Shown: piece by piece, positions 1 to 8,700 of the stretch | How positions within the stretch are numbered: the first letter of the stretch is position 1 | How the letters are laid out: each line of letters opens with the position of its first letter | Source: Mycobacterium sp. IS-1264 | Lineage (GTDB): Bacteria > Actinomycetota > Actinomycetes > Mycobacteriales > Mycobacteriaceae | Direction of reading: 5' to 3' | Length of the DNA stretch: 64,000 nucleotides | Assembly (NCBI RefSeq): GCF_001954195.1 | Contig: NZ_MBES01000076.1 | Location: forward strand, 1 to 64,000 | Made by a program: the position numbers and the translations under genes | Notes under the pieces: model-generated | Seen by the model: only the letters and a program-made list of their open reading frames with translations | The model's database searches: none | What the model was told of the DNA's origin: nothing

Positions 1-735
1 CAACCACCCCCACCCCAACAACCCTGGAACCAACCACCCAAACCCAAACGCAACCCCTGGCCCATCATCGCCGCGGTCGCGGTTGTGCTCGTCGTCGCCG
101 TCGCCGGCGTGGGTATCTGGCTGATGATCCGGCCCAAACCGGCGCCACCGCCGCCGGACCCGATACCGGCCGACCGCCTCAGCGCGCTCCTGTTGGGCCC
201 GTCGGACATCAACTCCATCATGGGCTCGTCGACCATGGAGCCCGGCAAACCCATTCAGTCCATGGATACCTCGTCGGTGACGCTGTCGTCGCCGGACTGC
301 CAGGGCGCGCTCTACACCAGCCAGGATCCGGTGTACGCGGGCAGCGGCTATACCGGGGTGAGCGGACTGGTGTCGTCGGAGCCGGGGGATAACTACGACC
401 ATTGGGTCAACCAGGCCGTAATTCGCTTTCCGTCGGCCGATAAAGCCAAGTCGTTCATGCAGACCGCCGCCGGCAAGTGGAAAGGCTGCGCCGGTAAGAC
501 GGTGACCGTGACGAACAAGGGCAAGACGTATCGGTGGACGTTCGCCCAAATCAACGGCAGCCCACCGAAAATGACGGTGCTGGATACCCAAGAAGGCGCC
601 GACGGCTGGGAGTGCGAGCGCGCGATGAGCCAGGCGAACAATGTGATCGTCGACGTCAACGCGTGCGGCTATCACATCACCGATCAGGGCGGCCAGATCA
701 CCGACAAGATCGTCGGCAAAATCGAGACCGAGTAG
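1..735 (+). CDS. pknH: Serine/threonine protein kinase PknH, C-terminal part (gene begins before the window)
   Basis: The open frame runs from base 1 without a start, so the kinase domain lies outside the window. What remains is a proline/glutamine-rich juxtamembrane linker (residues 1-20 here), one transmembrane helix (about residues 21-42) and an extracellular sensor domain of about 190 residues. The domain has four cysteines (SPDC, WKGC, WEC, VNAC), matching the PknH sensor family, whose fold is held by two disulfides and is thought to sense an extracytoplasmic ligand. An annotated start at base 85 would only be an internal valine. The gene converges on abmR. Identity is supported by the domain and by the adjoining Rv1265/Rv1264-like genes. 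Confidence 0.85.
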   Translation, partial: QPPPPQQPWNQPPKPKRNPWPIIAAVAVVLVVAVAGVGIWLMIRPKPAPPPPDPIPADRLSALLLGPSDINSIMGSSTMEPGKPIQSMDTSSVTLSSPDCQGALYTSQDPVYAGSGYTGVSGLVSSEPGDNYDHWVNQAVIRFPSADKAKSFMQTAAGKWKGCAGKTVTVTNKGKTYRWTFAQINGSPPKMTVLDTQEGADGWECERAMSQANNVIVDVNACGYHITDQGGQITDKIVGKIETE

Positions 736-765
736 TCTTAACGAAAAGTCATACGGCTTGGTCGA

Positions 766-1335
766 TTACAGGTCCGGCCCCTCCGCGCGCAGATCATCGA
801 CCGCCGACATCGCGTCGCGCAACTTGGCGAGCCACTCCTCGGTGTGCTCACCGACCAGCTTGACCGCCCAGGCCAATGCGTCGGCACGGGACCGGGCGAC
901 ACCGGCGTCGACCAACGTGTCGAGCACCTGGCGTTCTGGCTGCTTCAAACGCGTCATCACGGGAACAGCGATGTGCGTGAACAGAATTCGCTCCGTGCCG
1001 GTCTTGGAGCCGACCTCGACGCCCCAGGAAACCTTGCGCCCGTAGCGATCCTGCGCTTCGTCGGCGATGTTCATCCGCTCGGAGCGCGTCTCCTCCCGGA
1101 ACCGCGACACCCGGCCTTCGGCGCGGGCCTCACTCTCATCGCCCTCGGGTTCGGCCAGCTTGCCGATGACGGTGATCTCTTCGCGGTCGACGATGACGGT
1201 GGGATCGCCGTCGAACCAGCTTTCGGGTAGGCGTCCGGCGAACCATTCCGCGGCGCCGCTGGCATCCGGTTGCTGGGCTTGGTGCCAGCCCCCGGGGCGG
1301 CCGTAGCGCCGCCCGCCGGTGTGATGTGATTTCAT
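766..1335 (-). CDS. abmR: AbmR-like DNA-binding regulator (Rv1265 ortholog)
   Basis: This 189-residue protein sits between pknH and an Rv1264-like cyclase, exactly as Rv1265 does in M. tuberculosis. Rv1265 (AbmR) is described as an ATP-binding DNA-binding protein needed for expression of the small RNA Mcr11. The C-terminal segment (about residues 148-189, with ARSRADALAWAV) resembles the helix of ribbon-helix-helix-type regulators. The middle is charged and has no motif I can name. The ATG at 1335 follows a TAATTA box by 7 nt with no ribosome binding site, so the mRNA is probably leaderless. Function is inferred from synteny. Confidence 0.75.
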   Translation of the reverse strand: MKSHHTGGRRYGRPGGWHQAQQPDASGAAEWFAGRLPESWFDGDPTVIVDREEITVIGKLAEPEGDESEARAEGRVSRFREETRSERMNIADEAQDRYGRKVSWGVEVGSKTGTERILFTHIAVPVMTRLKQPERQVLDTLVDAGVARSRADALAWAVKLVGEHTEEWLAKLRDAMSAVDDLRAEGPDL

Positions 1336-1342
1336 GATTACA

Positions 1343-1348
1343 TAATTA
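1343..1348 (-). promoter_or_regulatory. Predicted -10 box of abmR, leaderless start
   Basis: TAATTA on the minus strand ends 7 nt before the abmR ATG, placing the transcription start on or next to the start codon. The surrounding 30 bp are strikingly AT-rich for this genome and include a tandem ATGTAAT pair. No good -35 is visible, which fits an activated or autoregulated promoter. Confidence 0.6.
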
Positions 1349-1489
1349 CATGCTTACACCAGTAAGGGAACCGTGTTCACCCGGAGCGAACCGGGGCCGA
1401 GGTCGCGCACGCCGGCGACGGCGGCGAGTAGCACCGACGCAACGCGCTGTCCGCCGCGCGAACGATCGCGTCCCGGCGCGGGAAAACCG

Positions 1490-1518
1490 TTGATATGCAG
1501 CGGCGGGGGGCGTATTTT
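1490..1518 (+). promoter_or_regulatory. Predicted housekeeping promoter of the Mcr11-like RNA
   Basis: TTGATA (1490-1495) and TATTTT (1513-1518) are separated by exactly 17 bp, a near-consensus SigA-type promoter. It points into a gap with no convincing ORF on the plus strand, so its product is best explained as a non-coding RNA starting at about 1525. Confidence 0.7.
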
Positions 1519-1524
1519 TGGGAG

Positions 1525-1640
1525 CGAAGCAGGCCCGGAAGCGACCATCTCGAAGTGCCGGAAGTAGGGGAAAGAAACCGGCCGCGTAGGACGTAAAGTC
1601 AGACGCCCCCCAGGAGTCGCCCGGGCCTGCCCCTACGTGT
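1525..1640 (+). ncRNA. mcr11: Probable Mcr11-like small RNA
   Basis: In M. tuberculosis the small RNA Mcr11 is made from the gap between Rv1264 and Rv1265, divergent from abmR and convergent with the cyclase. The same arrangement is seen here. A strong promoter predicts a start near 1525. The first bases, GCAGGCCCGG (1529-1538), are perfectly complementary to CCGGGCCTGC (1621-1630), so the two ends of a roughly 115-nt RNA could close on each other. A weaker hairpin (about 1584-1605) lies inside. The 3' end would overlap the last codons of the cyclase gene on the other strand. The exact ends are estimates, and no U-tract terminator is evident. Confidence 0.65.
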
Positions 1641-2754
1641 CGGAGACTTGTCCGCCCCGGCGAATCCGGAAGAGTTTGACTTCGTTCTTGATGCCCTTGA
1701 GGCGGCGCGCCCCCGCGAACGACCCCTGGAAATCACCGGCATCGGCGATGGCCTCCCAGACCGAATCGGCGACCAGCACCGTGCCCGGTCGCGCCACACC
1801 CGTGACGCGGCTGGCAACGTTGACCGGACTGCCGAACCAGTCCCCGGCCCGGCTGACCGCCATCCCGGAGGCCACTCCGGCCCGCAACCGGGGAAAGTCG
1901 TTGTCGGTGTCGACGGTTTCGACCAGCTTCACCACGACATCGAGCAATGGCGCCGGTTCGGGGCAGACGAACATCACCGCGTCGCCGATCGACTTGATGA
2001 ACCGCACCGGCGGTGTGGTCACGTCGCGGGCGAGGTAGCCCAGCCGGCTGGCGAGCTGGCCCAGGTCTTCGGCCGGAATCGCCTCGCCGAGCCGGGTGAA
2101 CCCGACGAGGTCGGCGAATGCGACGGTGACCTGGCGCGCGCCGGGCAGCGGCTTGCCGGCGGCCCGCTCCGCGGCGTTGACCGCCTCGGTTTCCATCGTG
2201 TGGCGCAGCTGCATGAACAGCATGTTCTCGACGAGCGGTCCGAGCAGGTGCGCGATCCGGCCGACCAACGCCTTGGAGGCCTTGGCGATTTCCAGCTCGG
2301 TGGCTCCTGGCCGCATGATCGCCGAGAGTGCGGTGAAGCGCATGACCTCGGCGGTGCGCGACAGGCCTTCGGCGAGCACCCGGACCACGAGCACTAGTTT
2401 GTCGGGATCCAGGCCGAGTTCGAGGAATCGCTGGGTCAACGCGGCGGCTTCGCCGTCGGCGCGCATGTGCACGGCCGCATCGGGGTCGTCGACCCGGGCC
2501 AGACCGATGGCACGCTGCACTCGCTGGAGCAGATCCAGGTCGATGCCGTAGGTCTCGCTGATCTCCCGGGTGGACACGTACGTGCCGTCGTCGCCGATCA
2601 GGCGGCGGCTGGCCAGCAGCAGCGGCGGGTGGGCCGTCCGAATTTCTTCGGCGGTGATGCCCTGCTCGAGCAGCCATTCCACGAGCTCCGCGCGCTCGGC
2701 GCGCGCGGTGCCCTCGAGCCCCTCGAGCAGATCCTCGTCCACGTGGTCGTCCAC
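1633..2754 (-). CDS. Class III adenylate cyclase with N-terminal regulatory domain (Rv1264-like)
   Basis: Makes cAMP from ATP. The N-terminal half (about residues 1-195) is the autoinhibitory domain that makes the Rv1264 enzyme pH-responsive. The C-terminal catalytic domain shows FADLVGFT (first metal Asp, about residue 214), FIKSIGDAVM (substrate Lys and second metal Asp, about 257) and NVASRV (transition-state Asn/Arg, about 313). All catalytic residues are present, so a homodimer should be active. I chose GTG at 2754 because TACTTT lies 6 nt before it (leaderless); an in-frame TTG at 2769 is the longer alternative. The 3' end overlaps the predicted Mcr11-like RNA in antisense. Confidence 0.88.
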   Translation of the reverse strand: MDDHVDEDLLEGLEGTARAERAELVEWLLEQGITAEEIRTAHPPLLLASRRLIGDDGTYVSTREISETYGIDLDLLQRVQRAIGLARVDDPDAAVHMRADGEAAALTQRFLELGLDPDKLVLVVRVLAEGLSRTAEVMRFTALSAIMRPGATELEIAKASKALVGRIAHLLGPLVENMLFMQLRHTMETEAVNAAERAAGKPLPGARQVTVAFADLVGFTRLGEAIPAEDLGQLASRLGYLARDVTTPPVRFIKSIGDAVMFVCPEPAPLLDVVVKLVETVDTDNDFPRLRAGVASGMAVSRAGDWFGSPVNVASRVTGVARPGTVLVADSVWEAIADAGDFQGSFAGARRLKGIKNEVKLFRIRRGGQVSDT

Positions 2755-2818
2755 GTGGCCAAAGTACAACGCCGACGCGCGACGAGGTGAGTGATGACGT
2801 GAGTGATGATGTGCGGTG

Positions 2819-3310
2819 ATGAGCGCACCGCTACTCCAGGGGTTCCCGCCGGTTGTCGACGAGCGCGCCTCAGTGCTGGTCCTGGGGTCGTTTCCGAGTG
2901 TCCAATCGCTGGCCGCGGGCCAGTATTACGCGAACCCGCGAAATGCGTTCTGGCCAATCATCAGTGAGCTTTTCGGGGTCGACGCGGCCGCGCCGTATGA
3001 CTCGCGGCTGGTCGCGCTGCTATCACACGGTGTCGCGCTCTGGGATGTGCTGCACCAGTGCCGTCGGGTCGGCAGCGCGGATTCGGCGATCGATCCTAAA
3101 AGCTTGGTGGCCAACAACTTTGCCGAGCTCTTCGCCAACTACCCGGCCATCGCGCGGGTTTACTTCAACGGAGCCAAGTCGGCCGACCTGTATCGCAGGC
3201 TGGTCCCTCCGGTCGAAGGGATCCACTACGAACGGCTGCCGTCGACCAGCCCGGCTCATGCCGTGCGCCCCGGCGACAAGCTCGCGGCCTGGCGGGTGAT
3301 TTCGGCGTGA
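2819..3310 (+). CDS. Uracil-DNA glycosylase superfamily protein, hypoxanthine-DNA glycosylase type
   Basis: A 163-residue single-domain base-excision repair enzyme. It has GSFPS (about residue 25), QYYANPRNAFW (about 37-47) and a late STSPAH motif, the signature of UDG family 6 (hypoxanthine/deoxyinosine glycosylases related to Mug/TDG). It should remove deaminated bases, most likely hypoxanthine. GTG at 2816 directly precedes the chosen ATG. It is transcribed away from the adenylate cyclase, and the space between contains an imperfect tandem GAGTGATGA repeat. I do not expect this gene at this locus in M. tuberculosis. Substrate is inferred from the family. Confidence 0.75.
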   Translation: MSAPLLQGFPPVVDERASVLVLGSFPSVQSLAAGQYYANPRNAFWPIISELFGVDAAAPYDSRLVALLSHGVALWDVLHQCRRVGSADSAIDPKSLVANNFAELFANYPAIARVYFNGAKSADLYRRLVPPVEGIHYERLPSTSPAHAVRPGDKLAAWRVISA

Positions 3311-3322
3311 GAGCCAGCACTG

Positions 3323-4723
3323 TCACGACAGCGGCGGGCGCCGATGGGCCCACGGTCTCGCCGCCTCTATCTGAGCGGACAGCGACAACAGCGTCGCTTC
3401 GTCGTAGGGCCGGCCGACCAGTTGTATCGCCAACGGCAGCCCCTCGCCGTCGAGGTCCCACGGCACCGCCGCGGCCGGCTGGCCGGTCAGGTTCCAGACC
3501 TGTTGATAAGGAACGCGCTGCCCCGCCGCCAGCAGCGTCCAGGTGGCGCCGCGGCGTTGATAAGCGCCGATCCGCGACGGGCCCGTCGCGTTGCCCGGCG
3601 TGACGACGACGTCGACATCATCGAAGATCGACTGGACGCGGTTGCTCAGCGACGCCTCCGCTGCGCGCAGCGCAGCCATCCGCCGATCGGAGAAGAACGA
3701 TCCCGCCCGCGCCAGATTTCGGGTGCGCGCTTCGAGGCGTTCCGGGTGGGCCAGCGCGTCCGCGTCGTCGCAAATGCCGCGGAGATAGCGGGGCAGGTAG
3801 TTCGTGTAGAGCGTGGGTGGATATTCGGGGTCGCGCGTGATGACCTCGTGGCCCAGGTCGCGTAGCAGCGCACCGGCCTCGTCCACCGCCGCGAGCTGTT
3901 GCTTGCCCACCCTGGCAGGAAACGGCGTTGGAACCTTGGTGCTCAACGCGATTCGCAGCTTGCCGGGATGACGAGCGGCCGCGGCCACGAACTCTCCTTC
4001 GGGACCGGGCACCGTCGTCGTCGCGTCGAGGAACAAGGCGGCGTCCATGACCGACCGGGCGATCGGGCCGTTGACGCTCAGGCCGTACCAGGCGTCGTCA
4101 TGCGGCTCCAGCGAGATCCGATCGCGTTGCGGCTTCAGCCCGAACAGCCCACACCAGGTCGCCGGGATCCGGATGGAGCCACCGCCGTCGGATCCCAGCG
4201 CGAGCGGCGCCAGCCCAGCGGCCACCGCCGCCGCACTGCCGCCGCTGCTGCCACCCGGCGTGCGCGTCAGGTTCCACGGGTTGCGGGTCGCGCCGAACGT
4301 CAACGACTCCGTGTAGGGAAACATCATCAGCTCGGGCACATTGGTCTTGCCGATGACCACCGCACCGGCGGCGCGTAGCCTGCGCACCACCTCCCCGTCG
4401 GACGTCACCGCGGGACGGTGTCCCCCGCTGCCGAAGGTGGTCACCTCGCCGGCGACGTCGACGTCGTCCTTGATCGCGATCGGCACCCCGAGCAACGGCA
4501 ACCGCTCGCCCGCGTCGAGGCGGTCCTGCGCCATGGCCGCCTCGTGACGCGCAGTGTCCGAGAGCACCACGCGGTAGCAGCGCAGCTCGCTGTCCAGCCG
4601 CGCAATCCGTTCCAGGTAAACCTCGAGCAGCTCCGGGGCGGTCAGTTCACCGTCAGCCAGCATCCGGGCCTGTTCGGCCGCGCCGGCAAAGGCCACATCG
4701 CGGGCCACCTCGCGAGCGTCCAC
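3323..4723 (-). CDS. amiB2: Amidase signature family enzyme AmiB2
   Basis: Hydrolyses carboxylic amides to acid and ammonia; the natural substrate is unknown. The amidase signature is intact: catalytic Lys in PIAIKDDVD (about residue 82), the TPGGSSGGSAAAVAAG loop with cis-Ser, and the nucleophile Ser in GSDGGGSIRIP. The length of 466 residues matches AmiB2 (about 462). A longer frame upstream to 4810 would overlap the divergent HIT gene and is arginine-rich, so the GTG at 4723 (VDAREVARDVAFAG) is preferred. It converges on the glycosylase gene with 12 bp between. Confidence 0.85.
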   Translation of the reverse strand: MDAREVARDVAFAGAAEQARMLADGELTAPELLEVYLERIARLDSELRCYRVVLSDTARHEAAMAQDRLDAGERLPLLGVPIAIKDDVDVAGEVTTFGSGGHRPAVTSDGEVVRRLRAAGAVVIGKTNVPELMMFPYTESLTFGATRNPWNLTRTPGGSSGGSAAAVAAGLAPLALGSDGGGSIRIPATWCGLFGLKPQRDRISLEPHDDAWYGLSVNGPIARSVMDAALFLDATTTVPGPEGEFVAAAARHPGKLRIALSTKVPTPFPARVGKQQLAAVDEAGALLRDLGHEVITRDPEYPPTLYTNYLPRYLRGICDDADALAHPERLEARTRNLARAGSFFSDRRMAALRAAEASLSNRVQSIFDDVDVVVTPGNATGPSRIGAYQRRGATWTLLAAGQRVPYQQVWNLTGQPAAAVPWDLDGEGLPLAIQLVGRPYDEATLLSLSAQIEAARPWAHRRPPLS

Positions 4724-4770
4724 TGCGGCAGCGTATCGCCCCGAATGAGCCAGCCAGTACCGTAGGCGAC

Positions 4771-5205
4771 ATGTCCTGCGTGTTCTGTGCCGTCGTCGCC
4801 GGGGACGCACCGGCCATCCGGATCTACGAAGACGAGGAGTATCTGGCGATCCTCGACATCCGCCCCTTCACCCGTGGACACACCCTGGTGCTTCCCAAGC
4901 GCCACACCGTCGATGTCACCGACACCCCGCCTCAGACGTTGGCCGAGATGATCACCATCGGCCAACGAATCGCACGCGCGGCCCGCGCGACCGAGTTGGC
5001 CGACGCGACGAACATCGGGATCAACGACGGCCCCGCAGCTTTTCAGACCGTGCGCCACATTCATCTGCACGTGCTGCCGCGGCGCAACGGCGACAAGCTT
5101 TCGGTCGCCAAGGGGATGCTGCTGCGCCGCGACCCGGACCGGGAAGGCACCGGCCGGATTCTGCGGGAGGCCCTCGCCCGGATCGACGCGAGTCAGTCAG
5201 ACTGA
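4771..5205 (+). CDS. HIT family nucleotide hydrolase/transferase (Rv1262c-like)
   Basis: A 144-residue histidine-triad protein. The catalytic triad HIHLHVLP is at about residues 95-102, and an N-terminal CVFC pair may bind zinc. Such proteins cleave nucleoside phosphoramidates or dinucleoside polyphosphates. TACCGT at 4758-4763 lies 7 nt before the ATG and there is no ribosome binding site, so translation is probably leaderless. The next gene begins 4 bp after the stop, so the two form an operon. Confidence 0.88.
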   Translation: MSCVFCAVVAGDAPAIRIYEDEEYLAILDIRPFTRGHTLVLPKRHTVDVTDTPPQTLAEMITIGQRIARAARATELADATNIGINDGPAAFQTVRHIHLHVLPRRNGDKLSVAKGMLLRRDPDREGTGRILREALARIDASQSD

Positions 5206-5209
5206 GCCG

Positions 5210-5659
5210 ATGGACAATCTGACACTGATGGAGCGCCTGGTACTCGTCCCGTTCCTGCGCATTCACGACACCGTCTACCGGAAGACCGACGGCCGCATCG
5301 GACACCGGATACCGGGAATGCCGCCCAGCCTGCTGTTGCACACCGTGGGCGCGAAGACCGGTCAGCCGCGGAGCAGCACGCTGACCTACGCCAAGGACGG
5401 CGACTCGTATCTGGTCGTCGCGTCCGCCGGCGGCAACGACAAGTACCCCGGCTGGTACCACAACCTGCGGAAACAGCCGAATGCCGAAATCAACGTCGGG
5501 TCCAGGCGATTCCCGGTCACCTCGCGCACGATCGCCCCTGACGACGCCGACTATCCGAGGGTGTGGGAACTCGTCAACAAGAACAACTCCAATCGGTACA
5601 GCGGCTACCAGAGCCGGACGTCGCGGCCGATCCCGGTCATCGCGTTGACGCCCGCGTAG
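5210..5659 (+). CDS. Deazaflavin (F420)-dependent nitroreductase family protein (Rv1261c-like)
   Basis: A 149-residue protein of the Ddn/FDOR family, with the core HTVGAKTGQPRSSTLTY (about residues 43-59), the VVASAGGNDKYPGWYHNL stretch and a NVGSRRFPV strand. These split beta-barrel proteins bind cofactor F420 and reduce quinones or nitro compounds. It follows the HIT gene by 4 bp (operon). The substrate cannot be read from sequence. Confidence 0.82.
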   Translation: MDNLTLMERLVLVPFLRIHDTVYRKTDGRIGHRIPGMPPSLLLHTVGAKTGQPRSSTLTYAKDGDSYLVVASAGGNDKYPGWYHNLRKQPNAEINVGSRRFPVTSRTIAPDDADYPRVWELVNKNNSNRYSGYQSRTSRPIPVIALTPA

Positions 5660-5773
5660 AAACTGCACGAGCTGCGGAAAAGCATCAGCAAACCCCGTCG
5701 GGCGGTTTATTCTGCCCTAGCGCGGTGAAGCCGGGATGCGTTCACCGCAGAGCGCGGATCGGCTGGAGCGGCG

Positions 5774-8700
5774 ATGACACGCTGGACGGGAAATCCCTGG
5801 CGGCGCATCGGCCTGCCCGCGCGCGTCGGTTGGCTCGTCGCCGGGGGCTATGGCGTCGCGGGGCTTCTGGTCGTGGCCTCGTCGATCTCGGGGTGGGAGG
5901 GCGCCGACGCGACCCGGCCGGTGGACGAAGCCGTGTTCGCGCTGTGTCTGGTGGCGGCGGCGGCATGCGCCGGCTATGCGGCTCGCTGCTCGACGGAGCG
6001 GCGCCGCCGATTCGGCTGGCTGGCACTGGTGGCGGCCCTCGCGGGCTGGGCGATCGGTGAGGTCCTCTGGTCGGTGTACGAGGTGCGCCCGGTGATCGAG
6101 CACGCCACTCACCCCGCCGCGGCCGAGGCCGTGTTCACCTTGTATCCCATCGGGGCACTGGCGTCATTGGTCCTGTTGTCCAAACTGTCTCGCCACAGTC
6201 CGCGCCGCCTGGTGCTGGACGGTCTGATCGTGGCGACCTCGCTGTTCGTCATCTCGTGGGTATTCGTCCTCGACAAACAGCTGCGCGAGGACACCGGCTC
6301 ACGGCTGGCCACGCTGGTGGAGGTCTTCGCCGACGTCGTCATCCTGTCGACGGCGATCCTGATGCTGTCACGGGCCCGTCCCGGCGAACCCCCGAGCCGG
6401 GCCCTGCTGGGTGGCGGGATCGGGACGATCGCCATCGCCGACATCGCGATGGTTTTCCAGACCGGGGTGGGCAGCTATCACTTGGGCGATCTGTCCGATC
6501 TGGGGCGGGTGGCCGGCTTCGGCATGATCGCGCTGGCCGGCCTGACCAGCGTCCACGAGTCACCCGTGGTGTCGCCGCCTAATCAGACACCGTTGCGCGC
6601 CCTGCTCTGGTTGCCCTACCTGCCGCTGCTGCTGGCAGCCGCGGTGGGGCTGGGCCACGCGCTGGGCCAGATGGCGCACGGGCCGCTGCTCGCCGCCCTC
6701 GGAATCCTCGTCGCCGGCGTGTTGGTCCGGCAATTCGTGGTGCTCCTCGAAAACCAGAGATTGTTGTCCGAAGTCGCGCGGGAAGCGTTTCGTGACAGCC
6801 TGACCGGTTTGGCCAATCGGACTCAATTCCTGCGCCGATTGGAACAAGCCGTGGCCCAACGACTTCCGGACGCGACACCCATCGCGGTGCTGTGTCTCGA
6901 TCTCGACAACTTCAAGTTGGTCAACGACGCCCTGGGCCACCCGGCCGGCGACGAACTGCTGATACGTGTCGCCGATCGGCTTACCGCCGCGCTCGGGGAA
7001 AAGGGCACCGTCGCGCGCCTGGGTGGTGACGAATTCGCCGTGCTCATCGAGGGTTCCGTCGAAGAATTGCAAGAGGCGGCGCACCGGGTTCTGCAGGCCT
7101 TCACCGCGCCGATCGTGATCGAAGGTGTGCCGGTGGCGGTCCGACCGAGCATCGGTTTCACGATGGCCACCGCCGACTCCAATTGCACGGTGGACCAGCT
7201 CATCCGGCACGCCGACTTGGCGATGTATGCCGCCAAACGCGAAGGCGGCCAACGTATCCGAAGCTTCGTGCCCGATCTACCCTTGTCCCATGGGTTCCAG
7301 CAGTTCGGTGACCCACCGATGGCGGCCAGCCAAGATCGGGCTAGCGAAGATCGGCTAGCGGATCGACTAGCCACGGCCGTGCACCATGAGAGGGAGCCCG
7401 CGGCCGAGCCGATCGCCGAAGTCAGGGCGGCGGCACCGGACCAACCGCACGACACGGTCGACGGCATTCGGTGGCCCCCGACGCCGGTACGAATTGCCTT
7501 GGTGCTGTTGCTGATTGGTGTGGTCGCTTTCGCTGCGACGAGCATCCTCGACCCGAATGCCGGTCACAACGTTTTCTCCAAATCCGCCTGCGCGGCGTTG
7601 AACCTGTTGGCGGCGGTGGTGATTGCCTCTCGCGCGTATCGCGTGCCGGCCGACCGTTTGGGTTGGGCCCTGATCGCGGCCGGCATGGCGGTTTCGGCGC
7701 TGGGTGACATCGTCTACGACTTACGCGTGCCGGACGGACAGTCACCCTCGGTGGCCGATCCGGAGTACGTGCTGTTTTACCCGTTGGTTTATGCCGGCCT
7801 CGTGGTAGTCATGCGGGCGCGCCTGACACGGGTGCCGATCCCGATCCGCCTCGACGCGCTGGTGTGCGGGCTGGCCACGGCCGCGGTGGCCGTGGCGCTG
7901 TGGACGGGACCCATCCACGCGGCCGCGACCCGGGCCCCGGCGACCGTGCTGATGGGGCTGATCTATCCGTGCGGCGATCTGGTGCTGCTGGCCCTGGTCG
8001 CCGGGATGCTGCCGATACTCGGGTGGCGCAACGGATTGCGTTGGGGCCTACTCGTTTTGGGCTTCGTCGGTTTCGCTGTTGCCGACACCGCATACCTGTT
8101 CCAGACCTCCGAGGGCACCTACCGAGTCGGCAGCGCGCTCGACGCCCTCTGGCCCGCCGCGTCGCTACTGGTGGCGACGGCGAGTTGGACCCCCAGGTCA
8201 TCAGTCGTGCCGCTACCGAGGCGCGGACTTGGCTACTACGCCATGCCGGTCGCGTGCACGGTCGCGGCGCTGGGAGTCGTCGTCTTGAGTCAGCACTCAC
8301 GACTGGCCACGACCCTCGCCGCACTGAGCCTGATCGCGGTCACCGCGCGATTCTCGGTGACCTTCCGGGATGTCAGCATGCAGGCCGAAAGCCATAAGCT
8401 CGCCATGACCGACGAATTGACCGCGCTGCCCAACCGGCGTTCCCTGGCGACGGCACTCACCGCGCTGGCCGACTCCGTGCGCGCGGGTCCTTCGCCGGAA
8501 GTCTCGCCGGCGCTCTCACACGGTGTGCGGACCTCCTCGCGTCAAGCGCTTCTGATAGTGAAGCTCTGTGAGTTGCACAAGATCACCGACTCGATCGGCC
8601 GCCACTTCGGCGATGAACTGTTGTGCCGCATAGCGAATCGAATTGCGAACAGCGTCCGCCGTGAGGATGTGGTTGCGCGCACCGGTGAAGACGAGTTCGC

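Noticed and set aside
1373..1567. Short open frames on both strands in the abmR-cyclase gap
   Set aside because: No ribosome binding site, arginine-rich composition, and overlap with the predicted Mcr11-like promoter; better explained as a non-coding region.
2796..2825. Tandem GAGTGATGA motif as a regulatory site
   Set aside because: Imperfect and overlapping the start of the glycosylase gene; no independent support for a binding function.
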